A stretch of DNA of 64,000 nucleotides from Nanobdellota archaeon (GCA_021807125.1 JAKAPK010000001.1:118354-182353), one strand, 5' to 3'. Shown: positions 9,837-19,637, numbered from the stretch's first letter. Program-made: numbers and translations. Notes: generated by a model from the letters alone, not told the origin.

Positions 9837-10337
9837 TTACTGTCCTAGGCACGGGGCGCAATACTTACTGTCTCCCGGTATGCATTGCGGATTTGATATG
9901 TCACAACTCTGTATTTGCGTTGCGTTATCTGCCACAATAGTGCTTTTATCGCAGCTTTCCAATGCCGCTGTATTCGAAGGGGACAAGTTGCTGCACGCGG
10001 CAAGTACGCCCGGGGGCGGGTTGCTTATACAGTTAAGAGCAGCATTTTGGTTTCCACTATAATTGTAATAACACCAGTGCGTTATGCACGTGGATTTAGC
10101 AGTCTGTTGGTTATAACAACAATCGGTGAGATAAGACCGGAATAATGCGGTGCCTTCATATCTATTTGGCCACCCGTATTGTGCGGCAGTAAATTGGTTC
10201 TCGCACAGATTGTTTTGGTTAGGCCCTATAAATAGGGCTGCAGAAAAACTCGCTGAGAATTCTAAGAATATTATTACTGCTACTACAATGGCGAACAATA
10301 CCCCTATAAGTATGAATTCTTCAGCGCTCGTCTGCAT
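9837..10337 (-). CDS. Membrane-anchored Cys-rich protein, 166 aa
   Basis: N-terminal TM (EEFILIGVLFAIVVAVIIFLEF) then small ectodomain with 12 Cys. Confidence 0.65.
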   Translation of the reverse strand: MQTSAEEFILIGVLFAIVVAVIIFLEFSASFSAALFIGPNQNNLCENQFTAAQYGWPNRYEGTALFRSYLTDCCYNQQTAKSTCITHWCYYNYSGNQNAALNCISNPPPGVLAACSNLSPSNTAALESCDKSTIVADNATQIQSCDISNPQCIPGDSKYCAPCLGQ

Positions 10338-10419
10338 AACCTAATTACACAGCAGTTAATATTTTAACTTTGTTAGGACTAAAACCGCCATCAACCGCCT
10401 TCACTATAGTATTAAGGTA

Positions 10420-10830
10420 TTATTTTACTATTATTGGATCCTTCATCAGGACTTCAAACCATTTGTATTGTCCATTTTCTGTTAAAAAGTAAGACCCGAC
10501 CAATGACATGTTGCGGTAAACCCTTGAAGCGCGTTCCTCGGCTATAATCCTTTTGCTTTTTGATAGATTAAGGTACATTCCCGTCTTACTCGGTTTTCTT
10601 GCGTGATTGATACGGGGCCTTCTAAAACTACCCTTTGATACGCGTACACGAACAACTACAAAGCCGTTCTTGCTTTTGTACCCCAACATTCTTGCTCTTG
10701 CAATTTTTGTCGGCCTATCAACTCTAACCAAGATTGGCTCTTTGGTGACTTGTTGGATTATCTCTGCTTTTCTTTCTTTACTCTTGTTTATAAGTCTCTC
10801 GTTTTGTCTTATGTACTTAAAAGCTCCCAT
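10420..10830 (-). CDS. rpl15e: 50S ribosomal protein L15e (eL15)
   Basis: 'RVDRPTKIARARMLGYKSKNGFVVVRVRVSKGSFRRPRINHARKPSK...RVYRNMSLVGSYFL...KWFEVLMKDP'. Confidence 0.93.
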   Translation of the reverse strand: MGAFKYIRQNERLINKSKERKAEIIQQVTKEPILVRVDRPTKIARARMLGYKSKNGFVVVRVRVSKGSFRRPRINHARKPSKTGMYLNLSKSKRIIAEERASRVYRNMSLVGSYFLTENGQYKWFEVLMKDPIIVK

Positions 10831-10928
10831 AAAGCTAAGATATGAATTTTTGAGTATAAATAACTATCAGGGCGAGTAGGCGTATTTTTACGAATATCGA
10901 GACCACATGGAAATGTCACCGAATATAA

Positions 10929-11366
10929 TTAATTGTTTACAGTACCGGTTATGTTTATCTCAACATTGCTGAATGAGATGTTTGTGGGCGTATACTCTAT
11001 GGTTATAGTCGCGGTGAACGGCGACGGCAGAGAAGAAACAGAAAGATTACATTCAGTGTAATTAAGTGCCGGTACGAACGTATTGGTACACAGAATCCCG
11101 TTGGTATTTATGCTGTTCCCGCTAAAGTATATATTGGTAAGATTTATATTCTCATTCAGCAGATTTTGGAATTTTATAATAAAATTGCCATTAAGGTAGC
11201 CCTGCTTTACAACGTTAAGCCCCGGGAATCCGTTGGTATAGGGGTTTGAAGGGCTGCCGAAAGCCTGCGGATAAAATATGTATATGACCGCAAGTGCAAC
11301 TGCTATAGTGGTGAACGCCACACTATAAACCAATAATTGTTCTATAGCTATCTGCCCTTTTCTCAT
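10929..11366 (-). CDS. Pilin-like protein with class III-type signal
   Basis: MRKGQIAIEQLLVYSVAFTTIAVALAVIYIFYPQ N-terminus, beta-rich ectodomain. Confidence 0.65.
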   Translation of the reverse strand: MRKGQIAIEQLLVYSVAFTTIAVALAVIYIFYPQAFGSPSNPYTNGFPGLNVVKQGYLNGNFIIKFQNLLNENINLTNIYFSGNSINTNGILCTNTFVPALNYTECNLSVSSLPSPFTATITIEYTPTNISFSNVEINITGTVNN

Positions 11367-11415
11367 GATTACATTAATGCTTTTTTGCTTATTAAATTGC
11401 AGTGCGTGAAAAGAA

Positions 11416-11487
11416 AGCCTCTGGTGGGGATCGGACCCACGACCTCCCGCTTACGAGGTGGGCGCTCTACCACTGAGCTACAGAGGC
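11416..11487 (-). tRNA. tRNA-Thr (anticodon CGU), probable
   Basis: Minus strand GCCTCTG TA GCTC AGTGGTAGA GAGC-like D arm, anticodon loop CTCGTAA, T arm GTGGG TCCGATC CCCAC, acceptor CAGAGGC, U73; 7-bp acceptor and 5-bp T stems pair. One A-C mismatch in the anticodon stem. Confidence 0.8.
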
Positions 11488-11493
11488 GTATAT

Positions 11494-11661
11494 TTATTTG
11501 AAAAGAGCCGGTTTATTTATCTCTTTAAGATAGCTGGCCTCTGTGACAGAATTCTTTGCTATTGTCAAAACATGGCCACAACCAAAGCACGCAGCCTTCG
11601 ATTTTGCGCTGGTTCGTCTGAATTTACCGCACTTTGGGCATTTTAATATCAAAGTTTTCAT
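11494..11661 (-). CDS. Small zinc-ribbon protein (55 aa)
   Basis: Manual translation: MKTLILKCPKCGKFRRTSAKSKAACFGCGHVLTIAKNSVTEASYLKEINKPALFK; CPxCG and CxxCG. Confidence 0.6.
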   Translation of the reverse strand: MKTLILKCPKCGKFRRTSAKSKAACFGCGHVLTIAKNSVTEASYLKEINKPALFK

Positions 11662-11666
11662 ATGGT

Positions 11667-12398
11667 TTAATTCCTAATCGACGCTATATTGCTGGCAATT
11701 TGCATGAAAGATGCAGCCGTCTTACTTTTAGTGTTCAAAACAGTTATTGGAGTGCCAGTCATCAGTGCACGCGACATTTTTGGTTCTTCCGGTACCTCAC
11801 CAACTATCTTTGTCCTTACCATATGTTCAATGTCGCTCTTCGACATGTTAGACTCGTTTTTTATGTTGACTTTGTTTATGACTATACCGAGGACTTTAAT
11901 CTTGTTCTCTTCAATTTTTTCTTTAAGTTTTTTAGCTTCTATTACGGATGTTATCTCCGGTAAAGTTACAAGAAGAACGTTAACGTCGTTTATAAGTTTT
12001 ATAAAGTCCAGACTGCTGGATGGTCTCGAATCTAGCACTACAAAATCGTATTTGTCGCGTATCTGATTCAAGTGATGAAAAAGATTTATTAATTTGTAAT
12101 CCGCGTTTCCGTCACCAAGTTTCTTAAATATCCTTGAAGGTATTATATCCAGACTTATCTTATCGTTGTGATATATCGCTTTTTCCATCTGTACAGTCCC
12201 GTTTAGGACGTCTTGAAGTGCGTAGTTGAAGTCGCTAAAACCGTAATGCACAGCTACGTGAGGAGTCTCTAAGTTCGTGTCTATTATCAGTACTTTATGA
12301 TTCAACAAAGCCAAAGCCATCGCGATATTTATCGAAGTAGTAGTCTTGCCGACCCCTCCCTTCGGGCTCATTATAGCGATTACCGTTGCCTTTTTCAT
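11667..12398 (-). CDS. ParA/MinD-family P-loop ATPase
   Basis: Deviant Walker A 'SPKGGVGKTTTSINIAMALA', 'FVVLDSRPSSS'. Confidence 0.88.
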   Translation of the reverse strand: MKKATVIAIMSPKGGVGKTTTSINIAMALALLNHKVLIIDTNLETPHVAVHYGFSDFNYALQDVLNGTVQMEKAIYHNDKISLDIIPSRIFKKLGDGNADYKLINLFHHLNQIRDKYDFVVLDSRPSSSLDFIKLINDVNVLLVTLPEITSVIEAKKLKEKIEENKIKVLGIVINKVNIKNESNMSKSDIEHMVRTKIVGEVPEEPKMSRALMTGTPITVLNTKSKTAASFMQIASNIASIRN

Positions 12399-12474
12399 AC
12401 TCTAAATTGTTGATATATAATTAAATACATGTCAGTTAAGCTAAGGTCATCGTATCTTCAGAATTCGTTTAAAG

Positions 12475-12657
12475 CTAGTACTTTCTTATACCGTTTATTT
12501 TTTTGCTGTTCCAGGAAAATTGTTTTATCTTTGCAGTTTTTCCATATCCACAATGTGAACAGTAGCCTTTACGTTTAAGAAAGGACTCCTTTCCACATCG
12601 TCTGCACATTACATGGGGCTGTTTTCTGTTATGCAAGCCCATTCCTGCGGTGCTCAT
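12475..12657 (-). CDS. rpl37e: 50S ribosomal protein L37e (eL37)
   Basis: 'CRRCGKESFLKRKGYCSHCGYG' zinc motifs. Confidence 0.88.
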   Translation of the reverse strand: MSTAGMGLHNRKQPHVMCRRCGKESFLKRKGYCSHCGYGKTAKIKQFSWNSKKINGIRKY

Positions 12658-12890
12658 AACGTAGGGGATATCATGATTATAGTATCTCCTCTAAGGAAAA
12701 CGTTGCCGAGTTTCCTTACGACTTCACCTTCCTTTTTCTCCTCAGAGTTTTCAAGTACTATATTTATGTGGACATCGAAGGCAATCAATTTGCCAGTTAT
12801 CGTGTGTCCATTCTTTAGCTCAACAAGAACAGTCTTGCCCTTCGAACTATTGAGCAAATCTAAAGGTCTTGCATTGTTTTCCGTAACCAT
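12654..12890 (-). CDS. LSm/Sm-like archaeal protein
   Basis: Sm1 'VELKNGHTITGKLIAFDVHINIVLENS' and Sm2 'GNVFLRGDTIIMI'; ATGA overlap with eL37. Confidence 0.9.
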   Translation of the reverse strand: MVTENNARPLDLLNSSKGKTVLVELKNGHTITGKLIAFDVHINIVLENSEEKKEGEVVRKLGNVFLRGDTIIMISPTL

Positions 12891-14531
12891 TTACTCTTCA
12901 CCGTATCCTCCCATACCAGGCATTCTTGGTTGCCCACCGGCAGCCGATTTGCCAGCGGATATTATGTCATCTATCCTCAATATCATTATCGCAGCCTCGC
13001 TGGCGCTTTTTATAGCCTGTTTCTTTGTTCTCAAAGGCTCCAAAACGCCCTGCTTAAACATATCTGATATCTTCGGTTTGTACACGTCAAGTAAATCTAC
13101 GCCCGCCCATGTCTGTTCTTTTTGATGTGCAGCACGCAAATCTACAATTATATCTATGGGATCCATTCCTGCGTTTTCAGCAAGAGTCTTTGGTACTATT
13201 TCGAGTGCGTCTGAGAAAGCGTTAACAGCAAGTTGTTCTCTGCCTTCAAGTTTAGTAGCAAAGTCGCGCAACTGCTTGGATACTTCCATTTCACATGCTC
13301 CGCCGCCGGCTACTATAGCACCGCCGTCTTCTATCACGGACTTTAAGTCGCCCAAGCTGTCTTCTATCGCACGTTGAATTTCATCTACTACGTGTTCGGT
13401 TCCGCCCCTTACCAGTATAGTCACCGACTTTGGATTCTTGCATTTTTCAATGAATGCCAGAGTCTCACCGGCTATTTTATCAACGTGGACCAATCCTGCG
13501 TCTCCTAGAGACGATTTTTCAAGCTCATCGAGTGTCGACACTATCTTTGCGCCAGTCGCTTTACTTATCTTCTTTATGTCGCTTTCCGATACGCGCCTGA
13601 AGCCAAGTATACCGGCTTTAGCAAGGAAATGCTGTGCAGCATCATCTATCCCTTTTTGACATACAACTACGGTTGCACCGGAATCTTTTATTTTAGTTAC
13701 CATATTCTTAAGCATTTTTTCCTCTTGGTTTAAGAATGCTTCTATTTGCTCGGGTTTTTCTATCCTTATTTGAGCATCGATGTTCGTTTTCTCTATTTCC
13801 AATGCAAGGTTCAAAAGGACTATTTTTGCGTCCTTCATGGTTTCAGGCATATTTGGGTGTACCGGTTCTTTATCTATAACGACACCAGCCACAAGTTTTG
13901 AATCTCTTAATCCACCGCCTATCTTCTTTTCTACTTTTATGTCATCAAGTTCGACGCTTTCATTGTTTCCACTGTGGGATTTCACATGCTGTATAGCATC
14001 GACTATAAGTGATATTACATATTCATCTGCACCAGTACTCTTACCGATTGTTGCGGTCTTGACTATCTTTGATAGGTCCTCCTTACTGTTAACATCAAGC
14101 TTTATTTTTAGTTTATCTAGGACCTCTTGCGCTCTATTGGCTGCTAATCTGTAGCCCCTTGCAATAAGTGTAGGGTGTATGCTTTGGTCAAGCAGCGTTT
14201 CAGCATTCTTTAACAGTTCACCGGATAAAATAACTGCTGTAGTCGTTCCGTCTCCGACTTCTTCTTCCTGTGTCTTCGCTACTTCTACAATCATCTTCGC
14301 AGCAGGATTCTCGACTTCCATGTTCTTTAATACGGTAACACCGTCGTTCGTTATCGTTATGTCACCTATATTGTCCACTAACATCTTGTCCATGCCTCGT
14401 GGACCCAGAGTGGATTTTACGCTATTCGCAACCGCTTTTGCTGCGGCTATATTATTTCTTTGTGCATCTTTGCCCGAAGTCCTTGAGTATCCTTCAGGTA
14501 ATATGAAAATTGGTTGAACTGCGTCTGCCAT
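12891..14531 (-). CDS. Thermosome (group II chaperonin) subunit
   Basis: '[29 protein letters not shown]', 'GDGTTTAVI', Gly/Met C-terminal tail; SD GGAGGTAA upstream. Confidence 0.97.
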   Translation of the reverse strand: MADAVQPIFILPEGYSRTSGKDAQRNNIAAAKAVANSVKSTLGPRGMDKMLVDNIGDITITNDGVTVLKNMEVENPAAKMIVEVAKTQEEEVGDGTTTAVILSGELLKNAETLLDQSIHPTLIARGYRLAANRAQEVLDKLKIKLDVNSKEDLSKIVKTATIGKSTGADEYVISLIVDAIQHVKSHSGNNESVELDDIKVEKKIGGGLRDSKLVAGVVIDKEPVHPNMPETMKDAKIVLLNLALEIEKTNIDAQIRIEKPEQIEAFLNQEEKMLKNMVTKIKDSGATVVVCQKGIDDAAQHFLAKAGILGFRRVSESDIKKISKATGAKIVSTLDELEKSSLGDAGLVHVDKIAGETLAFIEKCKNPKSVTILVRGGTEHVVDEIQRAIEDSLGDLKSVIEDGGAIVAGGGACEMEVSKQLRDFATKLEGREQLAVNAFSDALEIVPKTLAENAGMDPIDIIVDLRAAHQKEQTWAGVDLLDVYKPKISDMFKQGVLEPLRTKKQAIKSASEAAIMILRIDDIISAGKSAAGGQPRMPGMGGYGEE

Positions 14532-14689
14532 AATTTACCTCCTAAAATATTCCATTTTTTACAATCCAATATACTATTCTGATTAGTATTTATAGCTTTC
14601 ATTTAAAGGCCTTAAACCATATCTATAATCTAAAAATAGACAAATAACCGCATTTTTAATATTCTAAACCAAAAGATTAATAATTTCAC

Positions 14690-15679
14690 GTGCCATCCAA
14701 TAAGATGGCAGATGAGATTCTTGGCCAGAACGAAATAAGACGTGACTATCGAACTGGCGACTATGCCATAATAGCTCCCGATCGTGGCAAGAGACCGGAG
14801 GACTTTCACAATCCAAAAGTTCCAGAACATTCTACGCCCGAAAATTGCCCCTTTGAAAGGGGAAAGGAGAATACAAATACAGAAATAATGAGAGTCGGAG
14901 ATCCATGGCAGATAAGAGCGGTAGAAAACAAGTTTCCAGAGCTTTATGGGAATATTCCAGTATACCAGCGTGACGGCGTTTTCGCTATGATTAGCGGCTA
15001 TGGCTATAACGAAGTTGTAATAGACACGCCTAGCCACAATGAACCCTTCGAATCTATGGACAATGACAGGTTGTTATTGTGGTTAAATATGATAATAGAA
15101 AGAGAAGATGCGCTATATCTTAAAAAGTACATAAAACATGTGCATATGTTCAAGAATTCGGGAAGAGACGCGGGTGAGAGCTTAGACCACGCCCACACGC
15201 AGATAATGGCGTGGCCAGAACTTATAGGAAGGGTGCGCACAGAGTACGATGCAGCTTCAAAATACACTCAGAAAAATGGCAGCTGTCTTTACGAAAAGAT
15301 TTTGGATGTGGAACGATATAGGCTACTTATCGAAACTAACAACTTCGTCTGTATAGCGCCATTTGCCTCCAGAATGGCTGGTGAATCAATGATATTGCCC
15401 AAAAGACACCTTGCTTACTTAGGAGACCTTACAGATAAGGAAAGAGAGGATCTGGTACAAGTTTTGAAGCAGACATTGCTGGTTAATAGATCAATTTTTG
15501 GTAATCTTTCGTACAATTTTGTTTCGCATGAGATAAAAGCGATGGAAGATTTCCATATGCATATAGAAATATACCCGCGTTTGGCTAAATTTGCGGGCGT
15601 AGAGCTAGGCGAAGGCGTATTCGTTAATCAGCTTCCACCGGAGATTTACTCGGAATCTTTCAGAAAATTGCTTAAGTGA
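14690..15679 (+). CDS. galT: Galactose-1-phosphate uridylyltransferase
   Basis: 'RRDYRTGDYAIIAPDRGKRPEDF', 'FKNSGRDAGESLDHAHTQIMAWP', 'FHMHIEIYPR'. True start may be 14705. Confidence 0.85.
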   Translation: MPSNKMADEILGQNEIRRDYRTGDYAIIAPDRGKRPEDFHNPKVPEHSTPENCPFERGKENTNTEIMRVGDPWQIRAVENKFPELYGNIPVYQRDGVFAMISGYGYNEVVIDTPSHNEPFESMDNDRLLLWLNMIIEREDALYLKKYIKHVHMFKNSGRDAGESLDHAHTQIMAWPELIGRVRTEYDAASKYTQKNGSCLYEKILDVERYRLLIETNNFVCIAPFASRMAGESMILPKRHLAYLGDLTDKEREDLVQVLKQTLLVNRSIFGNLSYNFVSHEIKAMEDFHMHIEIYPRLAKFAGVELGEGVFVNQLPPEIYSESFRKLLK

Positions 15680-15848
15680 GCGTCGTATAATTTAAAATAG
15701 TTTAAGAAGGCAGTAGAATTCCGGAATTAAAGCGCTTAAATTTTACTACTGCAGTAATAAGCTTATATCGATTAATAGTCGACGCAACAAAGCTATCTTT
15801 GTAACATCATATATAGCTTATGTGGCGCTGATATAAAAAAAGAAAGTT

Positions 15849-17615
15849 ATGGATTATTTTCTGACAGAAGTGTCATTTGAGGCAGGCAATAAAGTCGGCG
15901 GGATATGGACAGTGCTTACCTCTAAGTCCAGCAAGATAAAAGACACGTTCGGAACGGATTACCTTGCAATAGGATTTTATAATCCGACGCAGGCGGCAAT
16001 AGAGTTTATAGAATCGGACCCTCCAGACTTGATTAAGGATGCGCTTGCTGCAGTAAAACTTGAAGGAGTAGAATTCCATTTTGGCAGATGGGTATCAGCA
16101 AATGATGTTAATCTGCTTTTGATAGATTCTTCTTCCTTCAAAGACATGCACGTAAATGAAATTAAAAAATCATTTTGGGAAAAATTCGGCATAGATTCAC
16201 TCAATGCACCGGATGACTATAACACACCACTTGCATGGTCATACGTAGCAGGCGCCGTTGTAGCTTCGTTGTCCAATAAACTAAATAAAAAGATAGTATG
16301 TCAGGTCCATGAATGGCTTTCCGGCGGGACAGTACTGTACTTAAAATCTAACGGCATAAAAGTTCCGACGGTTTTTACGGTCCATGCAACCGTCTTAGGC
16401 AGGGCTATGGCAAACGCAGGGATCGATACCCTTGAATTCGTAAACTCAAATACTACTATAGATCAATCGCTAGCATACAAGTATTGGGTGGCGGCGAAGC
16501 ACTTAACGGAAAAGGCATCCGCGAAGGAATCTAACGTGTTCACGGCAGTAAGTGACATAGTCGCAAAAGAAGCGGAGCTCATACTAGAAAGAAAAGCAGA
16601 TGTAATAACTTTAAACGGATTGGATAAAGATGACCTGCCAGATGTAGACGGGTTAACAGAAATGAGATCTTCCGCCCTGACCAAATTTTATAATTTTATA
16701 ACTTCGTATTTTCTTCCTTACTATGATTTTAGCCCGAAGAGCGTACCGATATTCTTTACCAGCGGAAGATATGAATTTTTTAACAAAGGATTTGATCTTT
16801 TCATAGACGCGCTCGGAAAACTTGACAAGATGATGCCCGAAAATAAAAGCGTCATAGCCATGATAACTGTGCCAGCAGGTACGGTGGGTTTGAAGAACGA
16901 GGTGGTTGCAAACTATATAACTTACATGAGCATAAAATCTTCTCTAGATGCAGATCTTAAAAATTTTGATAGAGTAGTATCATCCTACGACTTCACTTCT
17001 CAGACTTCATTGGAGAAAGTGTACAGCAAAATAGTCAACGATTCAAGAATGGTAATAACTCAGTTAAGGAGGCCTAAACCGACGTTCCCACCGCTTTGCC
17101 CATTCAGATTGTCTTACCCAGAAGAGACCGATTCAATAATAAACAAGCTTCAGGACAACGGTTTGATAAATGCACCATCAAACCATGTGAAGGTTATATT
17201 TTATCCAAAGTACCTCACAGTCGGGGAGGAGCTCCTAAATCTGACGTATAATGAGCTTATCGCGGTATCAACAGCGGGTTTCTTCCTTTCAAGATACGAG
17301 CCTTTTGGATATACGCCGATAGAAGCCGCAGCCTTCCTTTCAATTCCGTTTACTACCGATCATAGCGGATTCGGAGTCTGCTTACATAATCTTAAATTGG
17401 CGGAGAATGGAGTGTTTGTAGAAGGACTTCTTAACGTTGAAAGGGAGAGCGCAGTAAATAACATAGCCGACGATATGCTTAGATTAGTTACAATGGACGA
17501 CGACAACATATTAGACCTTAAACTCAAAGCCAGAGAGGTTGCGGAGGTGTTTGACTGGGAACATCTTATATCGACTTATTTCAGAGCTTATGAGACTGCG
17601 CTCGGAAAAGTTTAA
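15849..17615 (+). CDS. Glycogen synthase, GT3-like
   Basis: 'LTEVSFEAGNKVGGIWTVLTSKS', 'VCQVHEWLSGGTVLYLKS', 'SRYEPFGYTPIEAAAFLSIPFTTDHSGFG'. Confidence 0.85.
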   Translation: MDYFLTEVSFEAGNKVGGIWTVLTSKSSKIKDTFGTDYLAIGFYNPTQAAIEFIESDPPDLIKDALAAVKLEGVEFHFGRWVSANDVNLLLIDSSSFKDMHVNEIKKSFWEKFGIDSLNAPDDYNTPLAWSYVAGAVVASLSNKLNKKIVCQVHEWLSGGTVLYLKSNGIKVPTVFTVHATVLGRAMANAGIDTLEFVNSNTTIDQSLAYKYWVAAKHLTEKASAKESNVFTAVSDIVAKEAELILERKADVITLNGLDKDDLPDVDGLTEMRSSALTKFYNFITSYFLPYYDFSPKSVPIFFTSGRYEFFNKGFDLFIDALGKLDKMMPENKSVIAMITVPAGTVGLKNEVVANYITYMSIKSSLDADLKNFDRVVSSYDFTSQTSLEKVYSKIVNDSRMVITQLRRPKPTFPPLCPFRLSYPEETDSIINKLQDNGLINAPSNHVKVIFYPKYLTVGEELLNLTYNELIAVSTAGFFLSRYEPFGYTPIEAAAFLSIPFTTDHSGFGVCLHNLKLAENGVFVEGLLNVERESAVNNIADDMLRLVTMDDDNILDLKLKAREVAEVFDWEHLISTYFRAYETALGKV

Positions 17616-18762
17616 TGCGGTCTTCAAGGCCGGAAACGATGTTCATATAGTTTACATATGCTGTGTATGGTGAATCGTACGCATTGAAATACTTGTGTAT
17701 GTCTCCGTCAGCGAACCACTTCGTGCACATATAATAAAAATTATCAGATGTTTGCAGTATTCTCCAGTCTCTTATAAGTTCCTCATTGTTAGAAGACAAT
17801 ACATCATTTCTCATTTTCTTTATCTTTTCGAAAGCGGCATCTTGCATCTTATTACCTAACCATGCCGACACGTCGCGATCTACGTCTGCCCACGAAAGAA
17901 GATAAGGAACATCTACGATACCGACGCTTTTTAGCGAAGCGGTTTCGGATATTTTATTGAATCCGACGCCTCTTTTGATAAGCTCCGATGGCAGGTGTTT
18001 TAGGAATTCCAGTATGCCCGTCTCACGCCATTGATGTTCGCCGAAAGTTTCATAATCCATGAAAAGATTCACCGTTTCACCGTCAGAGCGAGATATCCAA
18101 TCTGAATACTTGTCCGCAGTAAGAGGGAACTCTTTCCACTCTCTTGAGGAGAATCTAAATGATATATCGTCGCTTAGTCTGTAATTCCTTAATAGGACGT
18201 TTATCCCGCCGCTTGGCGGTGAATAAACATAATTAGGCGATCTCCAGTCAAGTATCCTGTCCCACCCTTCCGCTATTATCCCTTTATAACCGAGTTTGGA
18301 TACTACGTTCGCTATATCATTAGAATACATCGCTTCGGTGTTTCTGAATATTTTTGGCACAAAATTAAACTCTTTTTTTATCATATCCCTGTGCATTTTT
18401 ATCTGCTCTGTAAATTCTTCTTTGTCTATAAGGTACGCCAACGAATGATAGTAAGTCTCTTCAAGGATGTCTATGTTACCCGTGTCGAACAGTTCTTTGA
18501 ACACATTAAGCGCATCTTCGTCGAACATCTTTGCCTGTTCTACGAAAGTACCAGTAAAGGAGAAACTTAATTTTAATTCCGGGTGTTTCTTAACGAGTTC
18601 TATTAAGAGTTTTGTTGTCGGTAAATAACATTTGTTTTTTACTCTATCAAATATTTCCCTATTTTTATGTATGTCTATTATCCCGTTTTTTTCACCAAAG
18701 CCAAAAGATCTTTTTAATCTAAAAGGTTGATGCACTTGAAAATAAAGCGTTACATTAAGCAT
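17581..18762 (-). CDS. Glycoside hydrolase family 57 (alpha-amylase-like)
   Basis: 'LYFQVHQPFRLK', 'FRNTEAMYSNDIA', 'NLFMDYETFGEHQW'; convergent 35-bp overlap with glycogen synthase. Confidence 0.85.
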   Translation of the reverse strand: MLNVTLYFQVHQPFRLKRSFGFGEKNGIIDIHKNREIFDRVKNKCYLPTTKLLIELVKKHPELKLSFSFTGTFVEQAKMFDEDALNVFKELFDTGNIDILEETYYHSLAYLIDKEEFTEQIKMHRDMIKKEFNFVPKIFRNTEAMYSNDIANVVSKLGYKGIIAEGWDRILDWRSPNYVYSPPSGGINVLLRNYRLSDDISFRFSSREWKEFPLTADKYSDWISRSDGETVNLFMDYETFGEHQWRETGILEFLKHLPSELIKRGVGFNKISETASLKSVGIVDVPYLLSWADVDRDVSAWLGNKMQDAAFEKIKKMRNDVLSSNNEELIRDWRILQTSDNFYYMCTKWFADGDIHKYFNAYDSPYTAYVNYMNIVSGLEDRIKLFRAQSHKL

Positions 18763-18841
18763 AAAATCGCATAGTCAGCGCAGCATTATAAATTTTAATA
18801 GTATAAAAGAGCATGATTAATAATCAATTAGAAAAGATATT

Positions 18842-19120
18842 ATGAAAGATCAACAAAAAAATCAAGTCACAAAAATCTTTTTTAGGGATAAACCTTTCAT
18901 GCTGCTTCAGATAATATACTATAACAATGGCAAAGTCTATTCAGCTATGATATCAAAAAAGATAGACTGCAGCTATGCCTATATAGTTAAACTACTAAAA
19001 ATAATGAATCGGTTGGGAATCACGTATTTCGAAGGTTCGAGGCACAAGAAGATGGTGTGCCTGTCAAACAAGGGAAAACGTCTTTTTAAGTATTTGGAAG
19101 AAGCATCCGCTGTAAAATAA
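18842..19120 (+). CDS. Winged-helix transcriptional regulator-like protein (92 aa)
   Basis: 'AMISKKIDCSYAYIVKLLKIMNRLGITYFEGSRHKKMVCLSNKGKRLFKYL'. Confidence 0.65.
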   Translation: MKDQQKNQVTKIFFRDKPFMLLQIIYYNNGKVYSAMISKKIDCSYAYIVKLLKIMNRLGITYFEGSRHKKMVCLSNKGKRLFKYLEEASAVK

Positions 19121-19172
19121 TTTTTGAATAAGCGGTCTTTGTAAATGCTTTTAAAAACTTATTGTTTTTCGC

Positions 19173-19637
19173 TCATTCCGATTCTATTGAGTGTGCGTAT
19201 TCGACTATCCTGTTCAGTATTCTTTCTATTATGTAAGGTTTTATGAAGTTTCGTAGTATGTCTTCAAGGTTACCATTTTCCTTTACTCTGTAACCGCCAT
19301 TTATCTTTTCCACAAGCCCGACACGTACTAGTTTTCGTAGGTCCCTCAATATATTAGCGTATACTATCTTAACATCGTGCTGATACAATTCCTTTACTAT
19401 AGCATAACTATCGAGGCCATTTGGGTTAGATTTTCTGGCTTTAAGCAAGATATCCAGTATATGGACTATCGCTATTCTGCTCTCGCCCGGACTTATCAGA
19501 CCTAGAGATATGCAGAACCTCCTTAGGTTAGTGAAACGATCCGTCCCAGGTTTTTCAAATTCACTAAGTTCTATCACTGCGAGAGGCTTATCCTTAAATA
19601 GCCTAGTCCTAACCTTTTCTTCTTGCTCTTGAGCCAT
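19173..19637 (-). CDS. Winged-helix domain protein (154 aa)
   Basis: 'SYAIVKELYQHDVKIVYANILRDLRKLVRVGLVEKINGGYRVKENG'. Confidence 0.55.
   Translation of the reverse strand: MAQEQEEKVRTRLFKDKPLAVIELSEFEKPGTDRFTNLRRFCISLGLISPGESRIAIVHILDILLKARKSNPNGLDSYAIVKELYQHDVKIVYANILRDLRKLVRVGLVEKINGGYRVKENGNLEDILRNFIKPYIIERILNRIVEYAHSIESE

Noticed and set aside
9097-10145. Plus-strand ORFs across the pilin-like locus
   Set aside because: Antisense to ORFs with clear TM-anchor architecture; compositionally odd.
12613-14517. Several plus-strand ORFs (12613-13125, 13780-14154, 14179-14517 etc.) across the thermosome region
   Set aside because: Antisense shadows of thermosome/LSm/eL37 coding sequence.
15716-15783. 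Idea that the palindrome cluster is a cloning-vector polylinker contaminant
   Set aside because: Only the site order partly resembles common polylinkers; spacer bases differ and the flanking DNA is normal intergenic sequence. Kept as an unusual natural cluster instead.
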